5,845 nucleotides of DNA from Methanobrevibacter sp. (GTDB taxonomy: Archaea; Methanobacteriota; Methanobacteria; Methanobacteriales; Methanobacteriaceae). The translations under genes were made by a program, and so were the position numbers. Positions 1 to 5,795 of this stretch are shown here, piece by piece. Location of the stretch: positions 1-5,845 of the forward strand of contig WRMT01000199.1 of the NCBI GenBank assembly GCA_009777005.1, read 5' to 3'. Below the pieces are notes generated by a model. It made no database searches, was not told the DNA's origin, and worked only from the letters and a program-made list of their open reading frames with translations. The first letter of the stretch is position 1, and the number at the start of each line of letters is the position of its first letter.

Positions 1-112
<112 letters not shown>

Positions 113-125
113 AAAAATAATTTAT

Positions 126-142
126 AAAAAATAAATTTTTTT
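126..142 (-). terminator. Possible terminator region after the PMBR/glycosidase-like gene
   Basis: This lies 61-77 nt downstream of the stop codon at 203-205. Six A (126-131) and seven T (136-142) flank a 4-nt spacer and can pair as a weak A/T-only hairpin. On the minus strand it is followed by more T-rich DNA and then the 82-T run. Archaeal termination relies mainly on U-runs rather than on stable hairpins, so the T-richness is the stronger argument. The stem itself could easily be chance in such DNA. Confidence 0.3.
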
Positions 143-202
143 AATGGATTATTAAATGTTTGAATGTCTGTTAAAGGATTAAATGATTTAAAAACTTACA
201 GA

Positions 203-2317
203 TTAAGGAAAATTATAAAGTCCCCATCTAAAACAAGCAAATCCATCAGCTCCTCCATCCATAACAGCTTTTTTATCAGCATCTAATTCAGAGGGAGACA
301 AGTTTGTTAAGTCACTATCAGATCGATAAGTCTGTATTCCTCCCCAAATTTGAGCATTTCCAGAGTTTTTAACAAACCATTGGGTGGTATTTTGAATCCA
401 AGAAGTATTTTGCTTATAATTACCTTTGTAAATCATCGGGCAGATTACATCAAGATATTTACCCAGCTGAGAACAATCCTGCCCATAATATTTAGCATTA
501 TTAGTTGTTTCTGGCATAACTGCAGCTGAAAGAATGAGTTTATTATTCACTCCTTTAACTGATGTAGATAATTGTTTTGTAAACTCTGTTATTGCATTTA
601 CTCCTGAAACTCCATTAGAATAAGAATAGGAATAAGCAGGACCTGGAGAAATTTTGTCTGAACCTGGATATCTGAGATAATCTAAATGGATTCCTGCCAC
701 ACCATTATAAGAAGCATATTCCTTTGCTCTAGCTATTATAGTGTTAAAGTATGCTTGGTTATATGTTTTAGTATTTGTATTTATAGGATTTATCCAGGAT
801 TTAGAAGAAGTATTGTAAAAACAAGTAAACCATACATGAACCTTTATACTATTATTATTGGCTGTTGAAATCCAGTTTAAAGCACTTGTTTTATTTTTAA
901 AAATGTCCTCATGAATAAATATATTTCCAATACTATGTTTACGCAATGCATCAAAGTTAATCCCTTTCATATCCCCAGAATTAACCCAAATAGCATTTTT
1001 GTTTGCACTACTATTTATTACACTATTAGATCCATTATTTACAGAATTACCTGAATTGGAATGATTAGGAAGATTTTTATTTAAAGAACTTGTACTTTTA
1101 ACATTCAAAGACAAGTAAGCAGGTAATTTATTATTTGCACCAATATAATTCCCAACTTTTGCAAACCCATATAGAATAGCTTGATATTGAATTTTACCAT
1201 AGCTAGAACTTACAAAATTTGGAGCTTCATTATTCTTAGCTATATAATTATGAATATTCTTAGCTAGTGTAACAAAAGTAGCTTTTGGAATATTTTTATT
1301 AATGGAAACTCCTGATGGTTTTGAAGGATTTTTCACATTTAATTTAATAGCTACATTACTATTTGATCCTGAATTTTTTAAAACAATAGCTCTAGACACC
1401 AAATTCATAAAATCTGGTATAGAATATTGTTTATTAGAAATTGTAACATAGTTAGGCAGTTTACCATTTGCTTCAACATAATTTTTAACAGATTTAGAAG
1501 CAGCCCAAATTAAACTTTGTGATAAAGAACTTGAAGTACTGGTAGTTCCCGAACTAGTTCCAGTGTTTGAAGAAGAATTTGAATATTTTGGTAAATTCTT
1601 ATTAAGTGAATGACTTGTTTTAACATTTAAAGACACATAAACAGGTAGTACATTTTTATTAGCTCTACTCCAAGCTAATATTTTTACAAAGCTATAAATT
1701 GTAGTTTGATATTGCATTCTACCTAATTTTGTAGTTACATAGGTAGGAGCTATATTATGCTTAAGATTGTAGTTAGCTATGCTAAGTGCATGATTATAAT
1801 AATCTTTCACAAGTATTTTTCCCTTAATGTTAGCTCCTGTTGGATTTACAGGGTCTTTAATTGAATATATAGGAGTTATTTCAGCATTACTTTTTTTGTA
1901 TCTAGCCTGTATAGTTTTAGATAATAAATACAAAAATTCTGGCATAGAATAATTATATCCAGAAATAGTAACATAAGTAGGTAATTTACCATTTTTTTTA
2001 GTGTAGCTATTTACAGTAGCCGAAGCAGTTAAAATGCTAGTTTGAGATAATTTAGAAGGTCTAACATCTCCACCAGCAGCTAATATTTTTGATTTAGATG
2101 ATATTTCAACTGTAGGATTAGTTTTATCAATTCCTTGAGATGAATCATCTGATTTTAAATTCGAAGATTTAAGATTCATACTATTATCTGAATCATTCAG
2201 TCCTACTGAATCTAAACTAGCTACATTAGTATTTGTATTTTCTGCAAAGCTAAAACTAGATCCAATTAATAGAACTAATGAAAATAATAATAGTATTTTA
2301 AGTTTTTTTGAAAACAT
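203..2317 (-). CDS. Exported PMBR protein with C-terminal glycoside-hydrolase-like TIM barrel
   Basis: This is a 704-aa protein, probably secreted and held on the pseudomurein wall. Residues 1-25 form a Sec signal peptide (KK then a Leu-rich core, likely cut after SSFSFA). Residues 26-95 are a Ser/Asn/Asp-rich linker. Two tandem modules follow (about 97-250 and 268-425). Each has PMBR-like repeats with the pattern NGKLPxYVTIS followed by an S(M/I)P-hydrophobic helix (about 104-135, 183-212, 278-312, 357-386), plus a half repeat ending LPxYxSLNV. Ser/Thr/Asn-rich linkers (247-264, 418-439) separate the domains. Residues 440-704 resemble a glycosyl-hydrolase-like barrel of the GHL10/COG1649 kind: GIHLDYLRYPG (542-552, D546 a likely acidic active-site residue), CPMIYKGNY (626-634), GGIQTY (659-664) and GADGF near the end. 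Known pseudomurein endoisopeptidases (PeiW, PeiP) pair PMBR with a peptidase, which is not seen here. The substrate is unknown; wall glycan or another surface polysaccharide is inferred. The start at 2317 is set by the signal peptide. There is no Shine-Dalgarno sequence, so the message may be leaderless. Confidence 0.9.
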   Translation of the reverse strand: MFSKKLKILLLFSLVLLIGSSFSFAENTNTNVASLDSVGLNDSDNSMNLKSSNLKSDDSSQGIDKTNPTVEISSKSKILAAGGDVRPSKLSQTSILTASATVNSYTKKNGKLPTYVTISGYNYSMPEFLYLLSKTIQARYKKSNAEITPIYSIKDPVNPTGANIKGKILVKDYYNHALSIANYNLKHNIAPTYVTTKLGRMQYQTTIYSFVKILAWSRANKNVLPVYVSLNVKTSHSLNKNLPKYSNSSSNTGTSSGTTSTSSSLSQSLIWAASKSVKNYVEANGKLPNYVTISNKQYSIPDFMNLVSRAIVLKNSGSNSNVAIKLNVKNPSKPSGVSINKNIPKATFVTLAKNIHNYIAKNNEAPNFVSSSYGKIQYQAILYGFAKVGNYIGANNKLPAYLSLNVKSTSSLNKNLPNHSNSGNSVNNGSNSVINSSANKNAIWVNSGDMKGINFDALRKHSIGNIFIHEDIFKNKTSALNWISTANNNSIKVHVWFTCFYNTSSKSWINPINTNTKTYNQAYFNTIIARAKEYASYNGVAGIHLDYLRYPGSDKISPGPAYSYSYSNGVSGVNAITEFTKQLSTSVKGVNNKLILSAAVMPETTNNAKYYGQDCSQLGKYLDVICPMIYKGNYKQNTSWIQNTTQWFVKNSGNAQIWGGIQTYRSDSDLTNLSPSELDADKKAVMDGGADGFACFRWGLYNFP
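1043..2029 (-). repeat. Two tandem PMBR modules inside the 203-2317 gene
   Basis: Module A is about 2029-1568 and module B about 1516-1043, separated by a Ser/Thr-rich linker. They align along their whole length in the same order: a Lys/Asn-rich helix, the LPxYVTIS strand, an S(M/I)P(E/D)F helix, a P(T/S)G loop, an APxxV strand, a G(R/K)(M/I)QYQ helix, LPxYxSLNV and finally SLNKNLP. This shows an internal duplication that has diverged considerably except at these anchor motifs. In the PMBR family, repeat number is thought to affect affinity for pseudomurein, so duplication probably strengthened wall attachment. That functional reading is inference. Confidence 0.7.
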
Positions 2318-2340
2318 TATAACACGTTTATTTAATTTAC

Positions 2341-2349
2341 TATTATATC
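2341..2349 (-). promoter_or_regulatory. Candidate TATA box of the PMBR/glycosidase-like gene
   Basis: Read on the minus strand, the sequence TGATATAATAG lies about 24-32 nt before the ATG at 2317. Archaeal TATA boxes sit about 25 nt before the transcription start, so initiation would fall almost on the start codon. No GGAGG-like site precedes this ATG (the preceding bases are AACGTGTTATA), which agrees with a leaderless or near-leaderless mRNA. The surrounding DNA is so A/T-rich that chance TATA-like strings are common, which limits confidence. Confidence 0.35.
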
Positions 2350-2961
2350 AATTAAAATAATCTATTGATAATAATAAAAATTTTTATTTATCTAAAAAAA
2401 AATTATTGGATTATTCATCAATATTATTAATTTATTAAAAAATTATTTATAACAAAATCAATTCATTAAAAAATACCAATAAATTTCTAATTCTTAATTA
2501 ATTATAAAGTAATTTTATTATTTTTTTTATAAAAATGATAATAATTAATGTATTAATATTTGTTTTTTAAGCTATTTAAACTTAAGTTCTTTACTCAATT
2601 TTATTAAAAAATTTTTTAAAAAAAATAAAAGTAAAATAGAGCTATAAATAGAACTATATTTTAAAATATTACTAAATTTTAAAAAAAAAAATATTATAAA
2701 GTCTAAATTTTTTTCTAAAAAATAATATTTACCTATCAAATTTTTATCTAATTATTTATAGCTAAGTCCTTAAAATAGTTATAATTATCCTATTTAATTA
2801 TATATTAATATTAAAAATTAATTAAAATAAAAAACAAAGGATAAGTAAAAATTTAAAAAGTGTTTTTAAAAAAAAAGTTGAAAAGTTAAAATTAATAAAA
2901 AATAAAAAAAATAAAAAAATGTTATAAAATACGATATACCAAAATAAAAAGAATTAAAAAA

Positions 2962-3024
2962 GTAAAAAAAAAGTAAAATCTCTTTTCTAAATTTGGAAGT
3001 ATCTTCATTTAAAAATTTGAAGAT
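2962..3024 (-). terminator. Possible terminator after the broken InlB-repeat gene
   Basis: A perfect 7-bp inverted repeat (ATCTTCA at 3001-3007, TGAAGAT at 3018-3024, 10-nt loop) is followed on the minus strand by T-rich DNA, including a run of nine T at 2972-2964. It lies about 70-130 nt past the stop at 3093-3095. A second, shorter hairpin (GGGAT/ATCCC, 3067-3071 with 3080-3084) lies closer to the stop but lacks a T-run. Archaea use U-runs to terminate, so 2964-2972 is the stronger candidate. Confidence 0.35.
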
Positions 3025-3092
3025 GGAATCATTGTTTTTAATAGCAAACATCATAATAGATTACTTGGGATTAGCCATTATCCCGTTTTAAT

Positions 3093-3323
3093 TTAAGATA
3101 CCATCGTCCGCTTCACATAATGGTAATAATTTGCTATACTATAATGTTTGATATGAAGCCAATTTAGACCTTCCCACACTCCATCCGACTTTTTATTATC
3201 GAAATAAAATGTCCATTGTTGGTTAGGCATAGATTTATTTGTTTTGTAAATATGATTATTTAGGAAAATATTCACATAGTCAAAATAGCTATTGTCCAAC
3301 TTTATAATCCTTAGGATATGCAT
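3093..3323 (-). CDS. Possible out-of-frame C-terminal tail of the broken InlB-repeat gene
   Basis: This frame overlaps the end of the 3289-4041 frame and continues for about 65 codons beyond it. Removing one base near 3310 (for example one A of TATAAAG) would read DAYPKDYK directly into LDNSYFDYVN and on to the stop at 3093. The stretch has more G+C than the intergenic DNA to its left and a protein-like composition (several Trp, Tyr, His and Asp; WTFYFDNKKSDGVWEGLNW), unlike translated A/T runs. It has no RBS of its own at the Met at 3323. I do not recognise a family. It is best seen as the displaced C-terminus of the pseudogene, not as a separate 76-aa protein. Confidence 0.35.
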   Translation of the reverse strand: MHILRIIKLDNSYFDYVNIFLNNHIYKTNKSMPNQQWTFYFDNKKSDGVWEGLNWLHIKHYSIANYYHYVKRTMVS

Positions 3324-4041
3324 CTAATGTGAATGGTAGAACTCCATCTTTAATAAACCATTCATCATTCATTCTCCATAAACCAAAAGTAAAAGCTGGT
3401 TTTCCATCTATTGTGCTGAATATAACACCACGATAACCTTCCTCTTTGCTTGTTTCATATGTCCAAGATCCCCATCCTTTTCCATAATTATTACCAAATG
3501 GTCTAGCAAAATTCTTGCTAGAATAAAATTTTCTTGTTAGGATTCCATTCTTGAGGGAATAATTACCCTTTTTTCCGTAATCATAGGAATCAAATCTAGT
3601 AAGTTCAATGAAAGTACCATCGGAGTAAAATGTATATCTATGATTTCCATTCCATTTATCGCCCCATGTACCTACTAATTTCTTCTCTTCAGCAGTTAAA
3701 ACCCTTGAACTTATTTTTTTCCAATGTGTATATAAAGTAACACTTTTAGTTGGTTTAAAATTCACATTTACTTTTTTCCCACCAGATTTCTTAGTATACC
3801 AACCTTGGAAAGTATAGCCAGTTCTTTTAGGAGTAGCTGGAAACTTTTTAATCTTTGCTCCCTTGTTGATACTTTTAGTTACTTTTGTTTTTGTGCCAAT
3901 TTTACCTCCATTCCCATTAAATGTTATTTTATAGCTTGTGACTTTTTTAAACTTTGCTTCAATTTGGATACCACTGTCATCTGTTGTGTGTTTTTCTGCT
4001 TCGCTTAGTACAGATGCTGTTGCAGGTAGTATCGAAAACAT
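3289..4041 (-). CDS. Main open frame of the broken copy: InlB B-repeat plus lipocalin-like domain
   Basis: This is the 250-codon frame an automatic gene caller would take. Its Met at 4041 corresponds to residue 19 of the intact sister, inside the signal peptide, and has no ribosome binding site of its own, so it is unlikely to be the true start. Without the positive end and most of the hydrophobic core, export would fail. Residues about 37-107 are an InlB B-repeat (Listeria-Bacteroides repeat): YKITFNGNGG, then KKFPATPKRTGYTFQGWYT, then VTLYTHW. About 121-246 resemble the small lipocalin-like beta-barrel domains of secreted proteins: LVGTW, YTFYSDGTF, then GNYSLKNGILT. Residues up to the end of the InlB repeat are about 87% identical to the sister (93 of 107 by eye); beyond it only the lipocalin pattern is shared. 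The last four codons (KVGQ) probably lie past a frameshift. Ligand and role are unknown. Confidence 0.6.
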   Translation of the reverse strand: MFSILPATASVLSEAEKHTTDDSGIQIEAKFKKVTSYKITFNGNGGKIGTKTKVTKSINKGAKIKKFPATPKRTGYTFQGWYTKKSGGKKVNVNFKPTKSVTLYTHWKKISSRVLTAEEKKLVGTWGDKWNGNHRYTFYSDGTFIELTRFDSYDYGKKGNYSLKNGILTRKFYSSKNFARPFGNNYGKGWGSWTYETSKEEGYRGVIFSTIDGKPAFTFGLWRMNDEWFIKDGVLPFTLDAYPKDYKVGQ

Positions 4042-4102
4042 AGCTACGCTTACAAACAGTATTAGCAGTGCAAAAATCTTTTTGAATTTTTCATTATTTT
4101 TT

Positions 4103-4107
4103 CCTCC
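4103..4107 (-). promoter_or_regulatory. GGAGG ribosome binding site of the broken InlB-repeat gene
   Basis: GGAGG on the minus strand lies 8 nt before the ATG at 4094. This is a strong site with normal spacing, and it argues that 4094, not 4041, is the original start. The sister gene has the same site with a 7-nt spacer. Confidence 0.85.
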
Positions 4108-4140
4108 ATTTTTTCTGGTATTAAAACCACTATTTTTAGG

Positions 4141-4151
4141 TAATAAATAAA
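4141..4151 (-). promoter_or_regulatory. Candidate TATA box, copy 1
   Basis: Minus-strand TTTATTTATTA lies 47-57 nt before the ATG at 4094. This would place the transcription start near 4120 and leave a leader of about 25 nt that contains the GGAGG. The whole element is identical in the sister gene at 5785-5795, which supports function, although the identity could also reflect recent duplication. Confidence 0.45.
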
Positions 4152-4180
4152 CTCATTAAAGAAATTGAATATTGATTACC

Positions 4181-4240
4181 TTGAATAATACTTTAAAATT
4201 AGCTATATTTAAATATTATTATTGAATAATCTTTAAAATT
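4181..4240. repeat. Imperfect direct repeat upstream of the copy 1 promoter
   Basis: TTGAATAATACTTTAAAATT (4181-4200) recurs as TTGAATAATCTTTAAAATT (4222-4240) with one base missing. The repeats start 41 bp apart, close to four helical turns. They lie about 30-90 bp upstream of the candidate TATA box, so a pair of regulator-binding sites is possible. The first unit is also present upstream of copy 2 (5825-5844); the window ends before the second unit could be seen there. Confidence 0.5.
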
Positions 4241-4250
4241 GTAACTTAAT

Positions 4251-4262
4251 GGGGAGGGGGGG
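4251..4262. other. Isolated G-tract (GGGG-A-GGGGGGG)
   Basis: Eleven G and one A stand in DNA that is otherwise almost pure A/T, 157-168 nt upstream of the ATG of the broken copy and just beyond the direct repeat. A run of seven G is exceptional here. It could be a slippage-prone tract affecting promoter spacing, a protein-binding site, or a remnant of inserted DNA. Only two G-runs are present, so an intramolecular four-tract quadruplex is not supported. Confidence 0.9.
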
Positions 4263-4729
4263 AATATTATAATATAAACAATTATAATTAAAAATCAATA
4301 AAAAATTAGATATAAAATAAGATTTTATTAAAAAAAATTGAAAATAAACATGAAAATCATAATTTTAAGGATTTTAAAAGATAAAAAAAAAAAACATTAC
4401 TTCTCATTACTATTTTTATATTAGAATTTTAAGCTATAGATCCAAGTTAAATTGGTTCAATAACTATTGTTATGAGAAATTGATTATCCTGATGTTTATT
4501 CATTGATTTAGTACTGCGATAATTTTTATTACACAAGTTTCAGTGAAATTCCAACTTATTTTTACATTATTTCCATTTTTTATTATTTTGATAAACTTAA
4601 AACTAGTGAAACTTACACAACTCCAAATAATAGCATATAAATGGCACTGAAAAAAATCAAGGTGCTTAAAAAAATCAGTGTTAATAATTTTCACACGGAT
4701 ATTACTATGAAACTTGCTATAATCACTCT

Positions 4730-4768
4730 ATTTTGAAAATAGAAAACAAATAACTCTATTTTCAAAAT
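4730..4768. repeat. Perfect 13-bp inverted repeat with a nested palindrome
   Basis: The arms ATTTTGAAAATAG (4730-4742) and CTATTTTCAAAAT (4756-4768) are exact reverse complements around a 13-nt loop. The left arm is also part of a 15-bp palindrome, CTATTTT-G-AAAATAG (4728-4742). It lies about 180-220 nt downstream of the intact gene's stop codon. Possible roles are an RNA hairpin, a protein-binding site, or part of a mobile-element end. Confidence 0.75.
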
Positions 4769-4770
4769 TA

Positions 4771-4794
4771 TTCAATTTTTCAGTTAAAATTGAA
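4771..4794. repeat. 9-bp hairpin next to the 4730-4768 inverted repeat
   Basis: TTCAATTTT (4771-4779) and AAAATTGAA (4786-4794) pair perfectly around the 6-nt loop TCAGTT. It begins two bases after the previous inverted repeat, so the two form a compact tandem of stem-loops. Confidence 0.7.
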
Positions 4795-4862
4795 AATTTG
4801 CTCAGCACCAGCATTTTTGACAGAGCCTATAAATAGAATACATTTTTTAAAAAATTAATTAC

Positions 4863-4903
4863 AAAAACTAATTTTCCATTACACTGCTTAAAAGTAGTTT
4901 AAG
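4863..4903 (-). terminator. Possible terminator of the intact InlB-repeat gene
   Basis: The hairpin arms CTTAAA (4887-4892) and TTTAAG (4898-4903) have a 5-nt loop and lie 44-61 nt after the stop at 4948-4950. On the minus strand a five-T run at 4867-4863 follows, then further T-rich DNA. The stem is short and A/T-rich, so the T-runs are the main argument. Confidence 0.3.
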
Positions 4904-4947
4904 ATTAGTCATTCTTGGAAACATGAAATACTCCCATTATTTATTAC

Positions 4948-5739
4948 TTATTTATAAAAGATTGGTGCATTAGTAATAGATTTATAGTCAGATCCACTAC
5001 CTTGTTCATTATTCAGTAATGGAATTTTCAAACCTTCTTTACCATTTTGTTTCACAATCTGATACTCGACCACTGTATTGGGATAATTAGCATAATTATT
5101 ATCCTCATCAAACTTCACATTTGTAAATGTTATCTTCCCATTTGACACTTTATACTTTCCATCTAAAACACGACTACCTGAAAAATAATGAGGAGTAACA
5201 CTAAGAAAATAATTATTAGTGCTAAAGCCTACTTTAAAGAAACGGAATGTTCCATCACTATTAAAATTGTACCTATAACTATCCTGATAACCATAAGAGA
5301 TGGCAGTATATAGCCAATTCCCTAATAATTTTGAGTCAACATTTGTTTTTGTTGCCTTTTTCGTCCAGTGGGCGTATAATGTAACACTTTTGGTTGGTTT
5401 AGAATTTGCACTTATTTTCTTTCCACCACTTTTCTTAGTGTACCATCCCTTAAAAGTGTATCCCGTCCTTTTTGGTGTGGCTGGAAACTTTTTTATCTTA
5501 CTACCCTTATTGATATTTTTTGCTACTTTAGTTTTTGTGCCAATTTTACCCCCATTGCCGTTAAAAGTTATTTTGTAGCTAGTGATTTTTTTATATTTTG
5601 CCTCAATTTGGATACCGTTATCATCTGTTGTGTGTTTTTCTGCTTTATTTAGTACAGATGCTGTTGCAGGTAGTATTGAAAACATAGCTACGATTACAAA
5701 CAGGATTAATAGTGTTAAAATTCTTTTTGAATTTTTCAT
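4948..5739 (-). CDS. Secreted InlB B-repeat protein with lipocalin-like C-terminal domain
   Basis: This is a complete 263-aa protein. Residues 1-28 form a Sec signal peptide (KNSKR, then LTLLILFVIVAMFSIL, likely cut in PATAS). Residues about 55-125 form one InlB B-repeat (Listeria-Bacteroides repeat), recognised from YKITFNGNGG, KKFPATPKRTGYTFKGWYT and VTLYAHW. In bacteria such repeats are beta-grasp-like modules of surface and adhesion proteins. Residues 137-263 fit a small lipocalin-like barrel: LLGNW (138-142), YRYNFNSDGTF (155-165), DGKYKVSNGKITF (193-205), then EYQIVKQNG and a last strand. There is no C-terminal membrane helix or sorting signal, so the protein is probably released or held non-covalently on the wall. 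The start at 5739 is supported by GGAGG 7 nt upstream and by the signal peptide. It is the intact sister of the broken gene at 3093-4094; the C-terminal domains share only the fold pattern. Binding partner and function are unknown. Confidence 0.88.
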   Translation of the reverse strand: MKNSKRILTLLILFVIVAMFSILPATASVLNKAEKHTTDDNGIQIEAKYKKITSYKITFNGNGGKIGTKTKVAKNINKGSKIKKFPATPKRTGYTFKGWYTKKSGGKKISANSKPTKSVTLYAHWTKKATKTNVDSKLLGNWLYTAISYGYQDSYRYNFNSDGTFRFFKVGFSTNNYFLSVTPHYFSGSRVLDGKYKVSNGKITFTNVKFDEDNNYANYPNTVVEYQIVKQNGKEGLKIPLLNNEQGSGSDYKSITNAPIFYK

Positions 5740-5746
5740 AATTTTT

Positions 5747-5751
5747 CCTCC
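5747..5751 (-). promoter_or_regulatory. GGAGG ribosome binding site of the intact InlB-repeat gene
   Basis: GGAGG on the minus strand lies 7 nt before the ATG at 5739. It fixes the start codon and matches the site of the sister gene. Confidence 0.88.
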
Positions 5752-5784
5752 ATTTTTATGGTAATTATAACCACTTTTTTTAGG

Positions 5785-5795
5785 TAATAAATAAA
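5785..5795 (-). promoter_or_regulatory. Candidate TATA box, copy 2
   Basis: Minus-strand TTTATTTATTA, identical to 4141-4151, lies 46-56 nt before the ATG at 5739. It predicts a transcription start near 5765 and a leader of about 25 nt. Sharing this element suggests the two InlB-repeat genes were under the same control when duplicated. Confidence 0.45.

Larger units (their letters stand above)
2318..3092. other. Gene-free, extremely A/T-rich intergenic region
   Basis: There is no convincing gene on either strand. The stretch is dominated by A- and T-runs. It holds the candidate promoter of the downstream gene at its left end and terminator-like structures of the upstream gene at its right end. 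The only open frame of note (2866-3054, minus) decays into Phe/Tyr/Leu/Ile-only sequence, as expected from translating A/T runs. An 11-bp inverted repeat with the core AGCTATAAATA lies at 2640-2650 and 2753-2763, separated by 102 nt. It may be chance, or a pair of opposed TATA-like elements. No RNA gene was recognised. Confidence 0.7.
3093..4094 (-). pseudogene. Frameshifted InlB B-repeat secreted protein (sister of the 4948-5739 gene)
   Basis: The intact sister at 4948-5739 shows how this gene should begin. Here the RBS and ATG (4094) are preserved, but the frame reads MKNSKRFLHC and stops at 4064-4062. From the ATG to the conserved MFSILPATAS motif there are 53 nt instead of 54 in the sister, so one base is missing. 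The likely spot is the five-T run at 4072-4076; a sixth T would restore a hydrophobic signal peptide, MKNSKRFFALLILFVSVAM. The body (signal end, InlB repeat, lipocalin-like domain) is open from 4041 to 3289. Near its end the neighbouring frame takes over at about 3310, in the same frame as the 4094 ATG, and runs to a stop at 3093. The rebuilt protein would be about 333 aa. Alternatives are assembly errors in short homopolymers, an on/off slippage switch, or a normal gene end at 3289 with the tail unrelated. The 5' frameshift is well supported, the 3' one less so. Confidence 0.7.
3721..4201 (-). repeat. Duplicated 'header' block, copy 1
   Basis: The block pairs with 5365-5845 at a constant offset of 1644 bp, apart from two single-base indels that cancel (one extra base in the RBS-ATG spacer, one missing base in the signal peptide). 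It covers the upstream region, RBS, signal peptide and InlB repeat. Of this, 4133-4201 is identical to 5777-5845 over 69 bp, so the non-coding part is better conserved than the coding part. Similarity stops abruptly after the codons for the final HW of the InlB repeat. Confidence 0.9.
4263..4947. other. Intergenic region without a convincing gene
   Basis: Together with the G-tract and the upstream repeats, this separates the two InlB-repeat genes. The left part (4263-4400) is plain A/T. From about 4440 to 4830 the G+C content is higher than in other spacers here and several inverted repeats occur, so this may be decayed coding or mobile-element DNA. A 64-codon minus frame with a GTG start (4500-4694) has no RBS and no recognisable motif, so it is not called as a gene. 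The right end holds a terminator-like hairpin of the 4948-5739 gene. No RNA gene was recognised. Confidence 0.6.

Noticed and set aside
686..868. 60-codon plus-strand frame
   Set aside because: It lies wholly opposite the well-supported glycosidase-like domain and has no RBS or plausible composition; an antisense shadow.
2640..2763. 11-bp inverted repeat with a TATA-like core as a small-RNA or divergent promoter pair
   Set aside because: The arms are 102 nt apart in nearly pure A/T DNA and no transcript-like feature lies nearby; noted only within the intergenic entry.
2866..3054. 62-codon minus-strand open frame starting MMFAIKNNDS
   Set aside because: The second half is only Phe/Tyr/Leu/Ile from A/T runs, there is no RBS, and it overlaps terminator-like structures of the upstream gene.
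4062..4094. Programmed -1 ribosomal frameshift site in the signal peptide
   Set aside because: The bases around AAAAAGATTTTTG do not form a proper X XXY YYZ heptamer in the required frame, and the intact sister has no shift here.
4251..4262. G-quadruplex
   Set aside because: Only two G-runs are present; four are needed for an intramolecular structure.
4643..4680. CACTGA...TCAGTG short inverted repeat as an element end or operator
   Set aside because: Only 6-bp arms in low-complexity DNA; expected by chance.
4500..4694. 64-codon minus-strand open frame starting at GTG
   Set aside because: No RBS, no recognisable motif, Ile/Phe/Lys-rich composition typical of A/T DNA. At most a relic of older coding or mobile DNA.
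5300..5764. Plus-strand frames opposite the intact InlB-repeat gene (also 3805-4150 opposite the sister)
   Set aside because: They appear in both copies only because they mirror the conserved coding sequence. They are Phe/Cys-rich with no start signals.
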